A stretch of DNA of 64,000 nucleotides from Klebsiella africana (GCF_020526085.1 NZ_CP084874.1:2356001-2420000); one strand, 5' to 3'; shown: positions 54,814 to 63,761, counted from the stretch's first letter. The notes: a model not told the origin generated them from the letters alone. Translations and numbers: made by a program.

Positions 54814-54977
54814 GGGGGGCCTCCTTTTTTATTCAGTAAGTGGATGGGTGATGGCAGTGTAGTGGGGAAAGGGAAAGCGCGCCAGTGACAAAACTGGCAG
54901 GGGACGACACCCACCAGTTTTCGCGTTCAGTGCCATTACCGGCGAGATATTGTTGGCGCAGAAGGCTTGTATGTTTG

Positions 54978-55664
54978 CTAAAACGTAATGGGAAACCAGC
55001 GAGCGTGGTCGCGGGTATATTCCGTCAGCGCCTGGGGATCCTTTATCGCCTGGCAGGGGGCCTCGAGGATATTCGGATACGCATCCGGATACCAACTCTC
55101 CTCGGTGGTTAAGGTAAAAAAGCGTGACTCCCGGTGGGTTTCACAGGTATAGGCGTTTTTAATATTGTCGGCTTCGCGATATCCCCTGGGATCCCGATAT
55201 TCGATATACACGTTGTACTCAGAGCGGGTATCCCGCCACGCGCTCGGATCCGCCTTCTGCCAGCGTATCGTCTGGTAGTAGCGCTCCCGCTCACCGTAGC
55301 GATAGACAGGGGGCTCCCCGCCTGGAATCACGTCGGGTCTCAGGAAGAAAAACACCAGTCCCGCCAGCAGCAGTAACACCGGTGGGAGAGTGTGGGTCAG
55401 CAGCCGCGGCGCCCGACGGTTAACCAGCAGCAGCCACAGCAGCGACGGGATCGTGCTGACGATCAAAGCAAAGAGGATTTTCGCCGGCGTATAGAGTTCA
55501 TGCACTGAGACCTCGCCGGCTTTCGCCGCGTAAAACGCTTGCTTATCGCCGAAATACCAGTACTCACCGTGAAAGGCGCTGATGGCGCTCACCAGCAACA
55601 TTCCGCTAAACAGCCCCAGCCAGAGGCGTAATATCGGTTGCAGAACCCTTTTTTGCTGGCTCAT
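54978..55664 (-). CDS. Hypothetical membrane protein, paralogue B
   Basis: The 228-residue protein is not recognised. It has an N-terminal hydrophobic helix (about 11-30), two more (about 61-80 and 92-110), and a C-terminal soluble domain of about 115 residues with YGERERYYQTIRW, conserved Trp/Tyr residues, two cysteines (YTCETH, APCQAI) and SRFFTLTTEESWYPDAYP. The upstream neighbour has the same plan and matching positions, so the two arose by tandem duplication. It overlaps that gene by 4 bases and precedes the ABC-F leader by 164 bases. The soluble domain is probably periplasmic with a disulfide. Confidence 0.75.
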   Translation of the reverse strand: MSQQKRVLQPILRLWLGLFSGMLLVSAISAFHGEYWYFGDKQAFYAAKAGEVSVHELYTPAKILFALIVSTIPSLLWLLLVNRRAPRLLTHTLPPVLLLLAGLVFFFLRPDVIPGGEPPVYRYGERERYYQTIRWQKADPSAWRDTRSEYNVYIEYRDPRGYREADNIKNAYTCETHRESRFFTLTTEESWYPDAYPNILEAPCQAIKDPQALTEYTRDHARWFPITF

Positions 55665-56356
55665 TTACGGCTCCTGATGGTTTTAGTGACGAGCAACTCG
55701 TCTTCAGAGACGGTATCCAGATCGGCAATCTGACTACACTGGTTGGCAAGGACCTGCGGATCGCCGTTCGGGAACCAGCCCTCATTGAATGACAGGGTGT
55801 AAAACTGGCTATGCCGCTGCACTTCACAGCGCCAGGCGCGGCCAAGATTGTTTCTGTCGATCAGCCAGCGGGGATCTTTTGCTTCAACAAAGGTTTCATA
55901 TTTTGATTGCTTAGCGGAATGACTACCTGACCGGGTTTTCATCCAGAATATGGATGCATAATAGGTATTGTGTTTACCGTACTGAATACTGGCATCTTGT
56001 CCTGGGGTGACCTCCGGATGGAGGAAAATAAATATCCCGGCGGCAATCAGTACCATCAGCGCTAATATAGGATGCTGTATCGGCCGCCAGGGAATGTTAC
56101 GTACCGCCAGCAGCCAGACCAGGGTAGTAATAAACACGTAGAGTAGGGCGAAGAAAAATTTACTCGGCTCATAGATGACGACATCCACCAGATCGCCGGT
56201 GGCGGGCTGATACTGCTCAGCGCGCGGGGTGAGCATCCACGTATCGCCGCCAAACAGGCACAGGCCGGCAATGATGGCGGACCCGCCCGTAACTAATAAA
56301 ACAACACGGATCAGAATAGCGATCGTTTTATTTGTGCCAGAGGTTAACTTTTGCAT
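55661..56356 (-). CDS. Hypothetical membrane protein, paralogue A
   Basis: The 231-residue protein is not recognised. It shows three hydrophobic helices (about 12-32, 64-82, 94-112) and a C-terminal soluble domain. Positions shared with the downstream paralogue include Y/F-E/T-P-S/A-K-x-x-FAL before helix 2, FLHPEVTPG (FLRPDVIPG in the other), YGKHNTYYASIFW, two cysteines (WRCEVQRHSQFYTL, ANQCSQIAD) and NEGWFPNGDP. An ATGA overlap couples the pair. The function is unknown. The arrangement recalls small duplicated membrane-protein or immunity-like families, but no partner toxin is seen. Confidence 0.75.
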   Translation of the reverse strand: MQKLTSGTNKTIAILIRVVLLVTGGSAIIAGLCLFGGDTWMLTPRAEQYQPATGDLVDVVIYEPSKFFFALLYVFITTLVWLLAVRNIPWRPIQHPILALMVLIAAGIFIFLHPEVTPGQDASIQYGKHNTYYASIFWMKTRSGSHSAKQSKYETFVEAKDPRWLIDRNNLGRAWRCEVQRHSQFYTLSFNEGWFPNGDPQVLANQCSQIADLDTVSEDELLVTKTIRSRK

Positions 56357-56536
56357 TTCACATTCCGTTGTGAGGGGAGAGGCAACTATTTTGCACAGCA
56401 GAGGGCGTGCGGCAAATGCTATCTGTTTTCTATTTTTACGATCAATGTATATAGGCGGAAAAAGCGTTTCTGTGGCGGGAGATATTATTCTGACGTTATT
56501 AATAACCGGGCCGCTATCTCGGCCCGGTGAGAGCGA

Positions 56537-58234
56537 TTAAATCGAGGTGCGGCGATAATTGCGATATTCCGGCAGCCAGAAATTATCGCTGATAGCCTGC
56601 AGTAGCGCTTCGGCGGAGGTTTTCACCGCCACGCCTTGCTCCTGCGCCACCTTGCCGACCGCAAAGGCTATCGCCCGCGAGACGGTCTGGATATCCTTCA
56701 GCTCCGGCAGCACCGGACCTTCACCGTTGTTTACCAGCGGCGAGTGCTTTGCCAGGGTTTCGCTGGCAGCCATCAGCATCTCGTCTGTGACCCGTGACGC
56801 GCCGGAGGCGATCACGCCCAGACCAATCCCCGGGAAGATATAGGAGTTATTGCACTGGGCGATGGGATACTGCTTGCCTTTCACGGTAACCGGGGAGAAC
56901 GGGCTGCCGGTGGCGACCAGCGCCTCGCCGTCGGTCCAGCTCAGGATATTCTGCGGCGTCGCTTCCACCCGTGAGGTTGGGTTGGAGAGCGGCATCACTA
57001 TCGGCCGTGGGCAGTGCTTGTGCATCTCGCGGATAATCTCTTCCGTGAACAGCCCCGGCTGACCAGAGACGCCGATCAGGATGTTCGGCTTCACGTTGCG
57101 CACAACGTCCAGCAGAGACAGTGCCTCGCTGGTGGTATCCCAGCCCTGCAGATGTTCACGCTTTTGCACCAGCTTGTTCTGGAACGGCAGCAGATTAGGC
57201 ATGCCATCGGTTAACAGACCGAAGCGGTCAACCATGAACACGCGCTGGCGGGCCTCTTCTTCACTGAGTCCTTCGCGGACGATCTGGGCGATAATCTGCT
57301 CGGCGATACCGCAGCCGGCCGAACCCGCACCGAGGAAGACGATTTTTTGCTCGCTCAGCTGGCTACCGGCGCCGCGGCTGGCGGCGATCAGCGTCCCGAC
57401 GGTCACCGCCGCGGTGCCCTGAATATCATCATTAAACGAACAGATTTCATTGCGATAGCGGTTGAGCAGCGGCATGGCGTTCTTCTGCGCAAAGTCTTCA
57501 AACTGCAGCAGGACGTCCGGCCAGCGGGCCTTAATTGCCTGGATCACGTCGTCAACGAATTGATAATACTCGTCGTCGGTAATGCGCGGATGGCGCCAGC
57601 CCATATACAGCGGATCGTCCAGCAGCTGCTGGTTGTTTGTCCCCACGTCCAGCACGATAGGCAGGGTGTAAGCCGGGCTGATGCCGCCGCAGGTGGTGTA
57701 CAGCGACAGCTTGCCGATCGGGATCCCCATGCCGCCGATCCCCTGATCGCCGAGGCCGAGAATACGCTCGCCATCGGTGACTACAATTACTTTCACGTTG
57801 TGGTTCGGGACGTTCTGCAGGATGTCGTCAAGGTTATGGCGATTCTGGTAGGAGATAAAGACGCCGCGGGCGCGACGGTAGATCTCGGAGAAACGTTCGC
57901 AGGCGGCGCCTACCGTTGGGGTATAGATAACCGGCATCATCTCTTCGAGGTGGTTGCCGATCAGGCGATAAAACAGGGTTTCGTTGGTGTCCTGGATGTT
58001 ACGCAGATAAATATGTTTGTCGATTTCAGTTTTGAATCCCTGATACTGGATCCAGGCACGTTCCGCTTGCTCTTCGATAGTTTCAACCACTTCCGGCAGC
58101 AGGCCGAGCAGGTTGAAATTGCTGCGCTCTTCCATACTGAAGGCGCTTCCCTTGTTGAGCAGGGGGAATTCAAGCAGAACGGGACCCGCGTAGGGGATGT
58201 ACAGGGAACGGTTTTTCTTATGGGTAAATTGCAT
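56537..58234 (-). CDS. maeA: NAD-dependent malic enzyme (oxaloacetate-decarboxylating)
   Basis: This 565-residue cytoplasmic enzyme matches E. coli MaeA (SfcA). It has [29 protein letters not shown], the metal and substrate region [27 protein letters not shown] and the NAD-binding [17 protein letters not shown]. It converts malate to pyruvate and CO2 with NAD reduction. It lies upstream on the minus strand of the accessory paralogue pair and downstream of sra, the E. coli order. The C-terminal [11 protein letters not shown] end is complete. Confidence 0.95.
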   Translation of the reverse strand: MQFTHKKNRSLYIPYAGPVLLEFPLLNKGSAFSMEERSNFNLLGLLPEVVETIEEQAERAWIQYQGFKTEIDKHIYLRNIQDTNETLFYRLIGNHLEEMMPVIYTPTVGAACERFSEIYRRARGVFISYQNRHNLDDILQNVPNHNVKVIVVTDGERILGLGDQGIGGMGIPIGKLSLYTTCGGISPAYTLPIVLDVGTNNQQLLDDPLYMGWRHPRITDDEYYQFVDDVIQAIKARWPDVLLQFEDFAQKNAMPLLNRYRNEICSFNDDIQGTAAVTVGTLIAASRGAGSQLSEQKIVFLGAGSAGCGIAEQIIAQIVREGLSEEEARQRVFMVDRFGLLTDGMPNLLPFQNKLVQKREHLQGWDTTSEALSLLDVVRNVKPNILIGVSGQPGLFTEEIIREMHKHCPRPIVMPLSNPTSRVEATPQNILSWTDGEALVATGSPFSPVTVKGKQYPIAQCNNSYIFPGIGLGVIASGASRVTDEMLMAASETLAKHSPLVNNGEGPVLPELKDIQTVSRAIAFAVGKVAQEQGVAVKTSAEALLQAISDNFWLPEYRNYRRTSI

Positions 58235-58358
58235 CGCACTAACTCCTTGATCATGACCACAGTCCCGGCGCGGCGATAAGCGAAGGGCGGGTGGAAAGCA
58301 GCGGGCAGAGTATAGAGCAGAAGGTCTTCAAGCGGGTAAACAAGCAATCAATTGCCAT

Positions 58359-58396
58359 AAAAAAACACCATCCTGGCAACAGGACGGTGTTGTTTA
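58359..58396 (-). terminator. Rho-independent terminator of sra
   Basis: AACACCATCCTG (58364-58375) and CAGGACGGTGTT (58380-58391) form a 12-bp stem with one mismatch and a 4-base loop, with a run of T on the minus strand beyond it. It ends the sra transcript before maeA. Confidence 0.82.
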
Positions 58397-58415
58397 TCAT
58401 CACTCAGGCTGAAAA

Positions 58416-58556
58416 TTAACCACCGCGGCGTTTGCGGCCGGTAGCATGGATGTGGTTGATGGTGGTTTCTTCATCGCCTTCCAGCACCACTTTTTTCTGC
58501 CGGGAAAGCTTGTAGTTCAGACCGAGAAGATGACGTGCATGATGGTTCGATTTCAT
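58416..58556 (-). CDS. sra: Stationary-phase ribosome-associated protein Sra (S22)
   Basis: The 46-residue basic protein starts MKSNHHARHLLGLNYKLSRQ and ends ATGRKRRGG, the pattern of E. coli Sra/RpsV (MKSNRQARHILGLDHKIS ... TGRKR). It binds the 30S subunit in stationary phase and may help ribosome dormancy. An AAGGAG lies upstream of the ATG at 58556, and a terminator follows the gene. In E. coli bdm and osmC come next, but here a MBL-fold gene follows on the other side instead. Confidence 0.88.
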   Translation of the reverse strand: MKSNHHARHLLGLNYKLSRQKKVVLEGDEETTINHIHATGRKRRGG

Positions 58557-58733
58557 TCTGACTCCTTTATCCTGTTCTGGTTTCAAGGGCAAACCCGGTA
58601 ATGACCGGATGAAATGTAACCCAAAGTCGGTCGCGCGTTTTTTGTGCGGCCACAGGTAGGGTGGTCCATTTTCTCGGCAATAGCAACCCTTGGGAGCCAG
58701 ATTAAGAACTGTCTCCCTTGCGCGCCGCAGGGG

Positions 58734-59585
58734 TCACCACTTCATCTCACCGGTATTAACTTTGGCGCTTAACTCCAGCGAGCTGGTCTCCGCCAGGCCC
58801 GGCCACTGTGCCTCCATCGCCTTGATCACCCCGGCAGAATCCGAATGCGTCTTCAGCGCCTGCTCGAACTGCTGGAGGTAAGTTTTTGTAAAGCGCACTG
58901 CGCTGTCTCCCTCCGGCGGAGTGCCGAGATAATGGCCCGGGATCACCCGCTGCGGGTGCAGGGCGATCATCTGGTCCAGCGTGTTGCGCCATTTTTGACG
59001 ACTGGCCGGTGTCTGGGTGTCGGCGGTCCAGAGATGCATGCCCCACGCCACGCCGGTGCCGCCGAGGATCGTTTTGTTCGCCCGGATCCAGACGAACGCC
59101 GCGTAGTCATGCGGCTGAATCATCGTCACTTTCTCGCCATCGATGGTAAAGCTGTTGGCCTTCAGCGCCAGCGGAACGTACACCTGCGTCGGCGCGCCAT
59201 CTTTCATTTGCGGGCCCCAGTACGCCAGTTTGGCCGCTTTGGTGGCTTCAATATGCTTGACCACCTCCGGCGTGGCGACCACCTCCGCCTGCGGGAAGGC
59301 TTTCACCAGCGGCTCAAGGCCAAAATAGAAATCCGGATCGCCGGAGGTGATCACAATCCGCGTGAGCGGCTTGCCGTTTTTCTTGATCATGTCTACCAGC
59401 TTTTCGCCGTCCTTTACGCTGAACTGCGCATCAAACAGCACTGCTTCGTGCGGGCCGGAGACGAGAGTGGAGTTAACGGCAAAGAGACCGTTTTCCTGCG
59501 GATTGTAGGTTTGCAGCGTCAGAGGCGCCGCGAAGACCGCGCCGCTGAACATGGCGGTGGCAACAGCAAGGGCAGATAATTTCAT
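58734..59585 (-). CDS. Exported MBL-fold (Vmh-like) protein with a degenerate metal site
   Basis: The 283-residue protein has a signal peptide (cleavage near VFAA-P) and a metallo-beta-lactamase fold. Where active enzymes have THxHxDH it reads TSGDPDF (S81, D83, D85, F86 in place of H, H, D, H), while the late VIPGHYLG keeps a histidine. It therefore probably does not bind two zinc ions in the normal way and may be a binding protein or have a different activity. It is divergent from a LysR-type regulator that may control it. The residue changes are seen; inactivity is inferred. Confidence 0.8.
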   Translation of the reverse strand: MKLSALAVATAMFSGAVFAAPLTLQTYNPQENGLFAVNSTLVSGPHEAVLFDAQFSVKDGEKLVDMIKKNGKPLTRIVITSGDPDFYFGLEPLVKAFPQAEVVATPEVVKHIEATKAAKLAYWGPQMKDGAPTQVYVPLALKANSFTIDGEKVTMIQPHDYAAFVWIRANKTILGGTGVAWGMHLWTADTQTPASRQKWRNTLDQMIALHPQRVIPGHYLGTPPEGDSAVRFTKTYLQQFEQALKTHSDSAGVIKAMEAQWPGLAETSSLELSAKVNTGEMKW

Positions 59586-59699
59586 GATTTATTCTCATTA
59601 ACAGGTGAATGCGTTCCATTGTACGGATTTCGCTATTTGATAGAATTCCTGAAATAAGAGATGCTGAGTTTCATAAATCGTGCAGATGAAGGGGGGGTG

Positions 59700-60593
59700 A
59701 TGGACAGGGTGATTGCGGCGCAGGTGTATCTGCGTATCTGCGAGCTGGGAAGTCTCAGCGCTGCGGCGCGGGCGCTGGGGATGTCGCGGCCGATGGTGAG
59801 CCGCTATCTGGAGCAGATGGAGAACTGGGCCGGCGCCCGGCTGATCCATCGTTCAACCCGCCGGCTAACGCTGACCCCTGCGGGAGAAAAAGTGTTGCTT
59901 AAGACCCGGGGGCTGACGCGGATCGCCGATGAAATCGCCGGCGAGCGCCAGCGGGCCGACCCCAGCGGCACGCTGCGCGTGGCCTGCGCGCACTTTACCG
60001 CTATGCAGCTGATCTCCCCGCTGCTGCCGGACTTTCTCGCCCGCTATCCGCTGCTGCGCCTGGAGCTGGATATCAATAACCACCCGGTCAGCCTGATCGG
60101 CGAGCGCATCGACGTGGCCATTCGCATTACCGACACCCCCGAGCCCGGGGCGATCGCTCGCCGCCTTGGCCTGTGCCATTCACTCCTTTGCGCGGCACCG
60201 CGCTGGCTCCGCCAGCATGGCCCCTTGACGACGCTGGAGGATCTGCAACAGCATAACTGCCTGTTATACAGCCACTTTGCCGGCCAGCGCTGGCAGTTCA
60301 GCGATGCGCAGGGCCAGGAAGCGTCGGTGGCGGTAAGCGGCAATCTGAGCGCGGGGATCTCTTCTCTGCTGCTGGAGGCGGCGGTCGCCGGGTGCGGGAT
60401 TGCGATGCTCCCCGAACTGGAGGCGCGGAGCGCGATGGCCAGCGGGGCGCTGGAGGTGGTGCTCCCTGAGTGGACGCCTAAGGCGCTGAGCGTTTACGGC
60501 ATCTATCTTTCCCGGGATTATCAACCCGATGGGCTACCGCTGTTTCTGGATGCGCTGCAGCGACGTCTGGGGGAAACAGCCACTGCGGCCTGA
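59700..60593 (+). CDS. LysR-family transcriptional regulator
   Basis: The 297-residue protein has an N-terminal winged helix-turn-helix (LGSLSAAARALGMSRPMVSRYLEQME, about residues 18-43) followed by the LTPAGEKVL hinge region and a two-lobe effector domain (DVAIRITDTPEPGAIARRLG, GCGIAMLPEL). It fits the CrgA/DsdC-like subgroup of LysR regulators. The ATG at 59700 is close to a GGGGGG-rich leader. It is divergent from the MBL-fold exoprotein gene, with a 114-base gap, so it is the likely regulator of that gene. The effector is unknown. Confidence 0.87.
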   Translation: MDRVIAAQVYLRICELGSLSAAARALGMSRPMVSRYLEQMENWAGARLIHRSTRRLTLTPAGEKVLLKTRGLTRIADEIAGERQRADPSGTLRVACAHFTAMQLISPLLPDFLARYPLLRLELDINNHPVSLIGERIDVAIRITDTPEPGAIARRLGLCHSLLCAAPRWLRQHGPLTTLEDLQQHNCLLYSHFAGQRWQFSDAQGQEASVAVSGNLSAGISSLLLEAAVAGCGIAMLPELEARSAMASGALEVVLPEWTPKALSVYGIYLSRDYQPDGLPLFLDALQRRLGETATAA

Positions 60594-60610
60594 ACAAGGG
60601 GGCGGCAACG

Positions 60611-60633
60611 CCGGCAGGCAGTGGCCCTGCCGG
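60611..60633. terminator. Hairpin between convergent LysR and ymjA genes
   Basis: CCGGCAGG (60611-60618) and CCTGCCGG (60626-60633) form a perfect 8-bp stem with a 7-base loop in the 57-bp gap between the convergent genes. No T-run is present on either side. Confidence 0.55.
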
Positions 60634-60650
60634 TGAGCTGACGATGAGAC

Positions 60651-60896
60651 TTACTCGTTGCCCCATTGATTAAGGAAGTTGGCGATATCGTCAATTCGAC
60701 GTTCGTCAATGGCTGCTTCGCGGGCCATCTCCTGCTGCGTCTCTTCATCGATCTCTTCGTTATTCATCAGCCGCTCAATCAGCAGCTGAAAATAGCGCGC
60801 CAGCGCATCGCGTTCCGTCTCGTTAACCGGAGAGGCTGCTTCGGTCTCATACTCGTCCACGATGTCATAAAATTTCAGGGGGATCTCATTACTCAT
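60651..60896 (-). CDS. ymjA: DUF2543 protein YmjA
   Basis: The 81-residue acidic protein matches E. coli YmjA from [19 protein letters not shown] to the C-terminal [15 protein letters not shown], with the shared [25 protein letters not shown] core. The function is unknown; it is predicted helical and cytoplasmic. It stands alone, convergent with the LysR gene. Confidence 0.88.
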   Translation of the reverse strand: MSNEIPLKFYDIVDEYETEAASPVNETERDALARYFQLLIERLMNNEEIDEETQQEMAREAAIDERRIDDIANFLNQWGNE

Positions 60897-61062
60897 CAGT
60901 TGTCCTCAGGGTCAGCGCACAGCGGCGGGTGGATATCATAGCATGCTGCCGGCTGAACACGCTGCGGGAGAGGAAAAATCGCCACGCAGGGCGGCGCGGC
61001 GATCGTATTGGGGAAGGGGCCGGCATAACGCCGGCCCGGTTATCGTTCCGGAGGCGACGGAT

Positions 61063-61977
61063 TTAGACCACACCATCCCCGCCGTCAGAACACCATACCT
61101 GCCCGGAGGTATATGAGCAGGCATCGGAAGCCAGCGTGACATACAGCGGGGCAATCTCTACCGGCTGCCCAGGGCGGCCCATCGGTGTGTCTTTCCCGAA
61201 CTGTTTCACTTTTTCGTCCGGCTGGCCGCCGCTGGATTGCAGCACCGTCCAGTACGGACCAGGCGCTACGGCGTTCACGCGAATGCCTCGTTTCGCCACC
61301 TGTTTAGCCAGCGATTTAGTGAAGATCGCCAGACAGGCTTTGGTCTGGGCATAATCGAGCAGGATCGGACTGGGTTTATACGCCTGCACCGAGGTGGTAT
61401 TGATGATCGCGCTTCCGGCCTGGAGATGGGGCAGCGCGGCGCGGGTGATCCAGAACGGCGCGTAGACGTTAGTTTTAAAGGTCGCGTCGAAATCTTCGGT
61501 GGTGAGCTCCTCAAGGGTCTCGCAGTATTGCTGACGTCCGGCGTTATTGACCAGGATGCTCAGACCTCCTAGCTGTTCCACTGCGTCGGCGACCAGCGAC
61601 TGGCAGAAGGATTCGGAGCGAATATCCCCCGGGAGGGCTACCGCGGTGCGTCCTTCGGCTTTGATCAGGGCGATGACTTCATCCGCATCCTCTTGCTCTT
61701 CGGGCAGATAGTTGATCGCCACATCGGCCCCTTCGCGGGCAAAGGCGATTGCCACTGCGCGGCCAATCCCGGAATCGCCGCCGGTAATCAACGCTTTCTT
61801 ACCGGCCAGCCGCCCGGTCCCGGTGTAGCTGGTTTCTCCGTGGTCCGGAGATGGCTCCATTTCCGCATCCAGACCCGGCGGGGTTTGTTCTTGCTCCGGG
61901 AACTCCGGACGGGGAGCCGTCTCTTCTGGCAACATGGAGGTGGGTAATTTCTTCATTGGCGGTTTTTCATCTTGCAT
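61063..61977 (-). CDS. SDR-family oxidoreductase with extended N-terminus
   Basis: This 304-residue short-chain dehydrogenase has a Pro/Glu-rich N-terminal tail (about 1-45) before the Rossmann core: ITGGDSGIGRAVAIAFAREGADVAINYLPEE, NNAGRQ, the catalytic serine (INTTSVQAY), YAQTK and VAPGPYWTVLQ. This is the YghA/YhdF-like extended group, often stress-linked. The ATG at 61977 is preferred over that at 61983, which touches the AAGGAG; the extra residues have no family support. It is divergent from yciG across a long AT-rich gap. The substrate is unknown. Confidence 0.88.
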   Translation of the reverse strand: MQDEKPPMKKLPTSMLPEETAPRPEFPEQEQTPPGLDAEMEPSPDHGETSYTGTGRLAGKKALITGGDSGIGRAVAIAFAREGADVAINYLPEEQEDADEVIALIKAEGRTAVALPGDIRSESFCQSLVADAVEQLGGLSILVNNAGRQQYCETLEELTTEDFDATFKTNVYAPFWITRAALPHLQAGSAIINTTSVQAYKPSPILLDYAQTKACLAIFTKSLAKQVAKRGIRVNAVAPGPYWTVLQSSGGQPDEKVKQFGKDTPMGRPGQPVEIAPLYVTLASDACSYTSGQVWCSDGGDGVV

Positions 61978-61983
61978 AGTCAT

Positions 61984-62629
61984 CTCCTTCAGACAGAACG
62001 GGCCAGCTCTAAGGATAGGTCAGCTTCACGCCTGTTCAGGACGTCGGCGACTGGCATCAGGACGTTTGATATCCGTTAATCGCGGCGCTATCAATGCTTA
62101 ACTGGCTGATCCTTGGCGTATTTCATGGTGTAGCGCTGCGTTATTATCATTACTGGTAAATTAGGATTATTCCATCATTCATCGTCGCTTAAGGTTATTT
62201 TCCCGTTATGAATATTTAGCGTCTTAAAATTTTAAATCGGCCGCAATCGCAATGAAAAAAAATAATTTCCACTCTATCGGTGATGGATTAACTACCTAAA
62301 TAGGGTTACTATTTTTGAAAGCAAATGTGTCCACCCGGTGGGGAAGAAAAAAATAATTCATGCTTTTCATTTTTTTACAAAACCTTCTTCGGCAAAAAAA
62401 AGAGAGCGAAAAATGACAACAATCTAAAGCGAATAAGTCAGTTAGGCGAAATTTATTTCATGGCGCCGCTGCGTTGTTAATTTTTATTTTTCTCTTTGCG
62501 TTGATTAGCGTCTGGTTTTAATTTGACTCCTGTGGGCATTCCTCTAGTGTTAGATATCGAGGGCGATGATTTGTAACAGGGTCATTTTCCATTTACCAAC
62601 CGATATTGATCAAACCAAAGGTGAAAATT
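61984..62629. other. Long AT-rich non-coding region
   Basis: About 646 bases separate the SDR gene and yciG. I see no credible gene in it. It contains several A/T tracts (GAAAAAAAATAATTTCC near 62255, GGAAGAAAAAAATAATTC near 62341, GGCAAAAAAAAGAGAGCG near 62390), suggesting curved DNA and possible H-NS binding. A candidate sigma-S-type promoter lies at its right end. Confidence 0.6.
62523..62550 (+). promoter_or_regulatory. Candidate stress promoter of yciG
   Basis: TTGACT (62523-62528) and TAGTGT (62545-62550), preceded by C to give CTAGTGT, are spaced by 16 bp. The CTA-N3-T form fits a sigma-S -10 region. The start point would be near 62557, giving a leader of about 73 bases. yciG is a general-stress gene in E. 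coli. Confidence 0.45.
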
Positions 62630-62815
62630 ATGGCAGAGCATAGAGGCGGTTCAGGTAATTTTGCAGAAGATCGTGAAAAAGCATCCGAAGCCGGGCGTAA
62701 AGGTGGGCAGCACAGCGGCGGGAACTTTAAAAATGATCCTGAGCGCGCATCCGAAGCCGGTAAAAAGGGTGGTAAGAACAGTCATGGCGGCGGCCGTAAA
62801 GCCGGCGACAGCTAA
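62630..62815 (+). CDS. yciG: General stress protein YciG (KGG repeats)
   Basis: The 61-residue hydrophilic protein is made of KGG/con-10 repeats: ASEAGRKGGQHSGGNF and ASEAGKKGGKNSHGGG follow MAEHRGGSGNFAEDREK. Such proteins are desiccation and stationary-phase stress proteins, rich in glycine and charged residues and probably disordered. The ATG at 62630 has AAAGGTG upstream. Two hairpins follow, so it is probably monocistronic or separated from yciE. Confidence 0.9.
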   Translation: MAEHRGGSGNFAEDREKASEAGRKGGQHSGGNFKNDPERASEAGKKGGKNSHGGGRKAGDS

Positions 62816-62829
62816 TGACTGAAGCCTGA

Positions 62830-62890
62830 GACGCCTCACAGAGGCGTCGGTGCAAAAACCTGTGGGCCGCTGGTCCGCAGGTTTCTCTTT
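62830..62890 (+). terminator. Two hairpins after yciG
   Basis: GACGCCTC/GAGGCGTC (62830-62848) forms a perfect 8-bp stem. AACCTGTGGGCC (62857-62868) pairs with GGTCCGCAGGTT (62872-62883) over 12 positions with two G-U pairs, followed by TCTCTTT. The second is a good Rho-independent terminator. Confidence 0.75.
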
Positions 62891-63015
62891 ATTGGGCCCT
62901 TTAATAATAAATATGATCTGGCAACCCGCAGGAATTTATCTGAGAACAGGCAAGGATAAATGAACCGGCAATACGCTGGAAAGGGTTAACTATTTATATT
63001 ACAGCAGGTAATCAA

Positions 63016-63231
63016 ATGAAGTTGACGCCGGTTTTTATTAAACGCTGTCATCTTGTGGCCGCCGTTATGTGGGTAGGCCTGGCAATACCCTCGTTAATCT
63101 GGTGGAAAAACAGTGTCCTGTGGGTCATCCTTATCAGTATTTATGCAAATATTGTGGGGCACTTATCAGGATATAGCGCAGCGCGAGCTGACCAGGCGGC
63201 GGAAGAGAATGAAAATTCCGCGTCAAAATAA
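63016..63231 (+). CDS. Hypothetical small inner-membrane protein
   Basis: The 71-residue protein has two hydrophobic helices (about 10-26 and 31-50) with a basic N-terminus (MKLTPVFIKRC) and a polar, acidic C-terminal tail (AARADQAAEENENSASK). The function is unknown. It stands between yciG and yciE, where E. coli has yciF, and ends 23 bases before yciE, so it is probably cotranscribed with yciE as part of the stress cluster. CAGCAGG-type sequence precedes the ATG. Confidence 0.7.
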   Translation: MKLTPVFIKRCHLVAAVMWVGLAIPSLIWWKNSVLWVILISIYANIVGHLSGYSAARADQAAEENENSASK

Positions 63232-63254
63232 CGAGTTTGCCCTAAGAGGTTTTT

Positions 63255-63761
63255 ATGACTGAGATTGAAAATTACCACAACTGGCTTCGCGATGCGCATG
63301 CAATGGAAAAACAAGCTGAAACGATGTTGATTGCGGTGAGTCGCAGGATAGAAAACTATCCGCCTTTGCGCACCCGTCTTGAACAACATCTTTATGAAAC
63401 CCGTCGGCAATTATCGGCCCTGCAGGATATTATTGCTCGTAATCATATTTCTCGCTCTGTGTTGAAAGAAGCGATGAGCCGCGTGGCGGCGCTGGGCCAG
63501 ACCATCGGGATGATGCTGCCTGGCGATGAGATCGTTAAAATCATTACCACTACCTATGTTTTTGCCCAATTTGAGGTCGCCTGCTATACCGCCTTATTAA
63601 CGGCGGCGAAACGAGCAGGCGACCACCATGCCATTCACACCCTGGAAGCGATACTGGCGGAGGAGCGCGGCATGGCAGACTGGCTGCTTCATCATCAGTC
63701 GGCGGTGGTGGCAGAATTTCTTCTCCGCGCTGAACGGTCTGGCGTTGAGGTCGGACTGTAA
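63255..63761 (+). CDS. yciE: Ferritin-like DUF892 protein YciE
   Basis: The 168-residue protein is a DUF892 four-helix ferritin-like protein matching E. coli YciE (ENYHNWLRDAHAMEKQAETML at the start; YVFAQFEVACYTALLTAAK; TLEAILAEERGMADWLL; ERSGVEVGL at the end). Glutamate and histidine residues in these helices are likely di-metal ligands. In E. coli it belongs to the stress-induced yciGFE-katN group. An AGAGG lies before the ATG. The following 60-codon gene starts 17 bases later. Confidence 0.9.
   Translation: MTEIENYHNWLRDAHAMEKQAETMLIAVSRRIENYPPLRTRLEQHLYETRRQLSALQDIIARNHISRSVLKEAMSRVAALGQTIGMMLPGDEIVKIITTTYVFAQFEVACYTALLTAAKRAGDHHAIHTLEAILAEERGMADWLLHHQSAVVAEFLLRAERSGVEVGL

Noticed and set aside
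54856..54891. TACACT and TTGTCA as a promoter for the ABC-F leader
   Set aside because: The two hexamers are about 24 bp apart, too far for a normal sigma-70 promoter, so the start point was left undefined.
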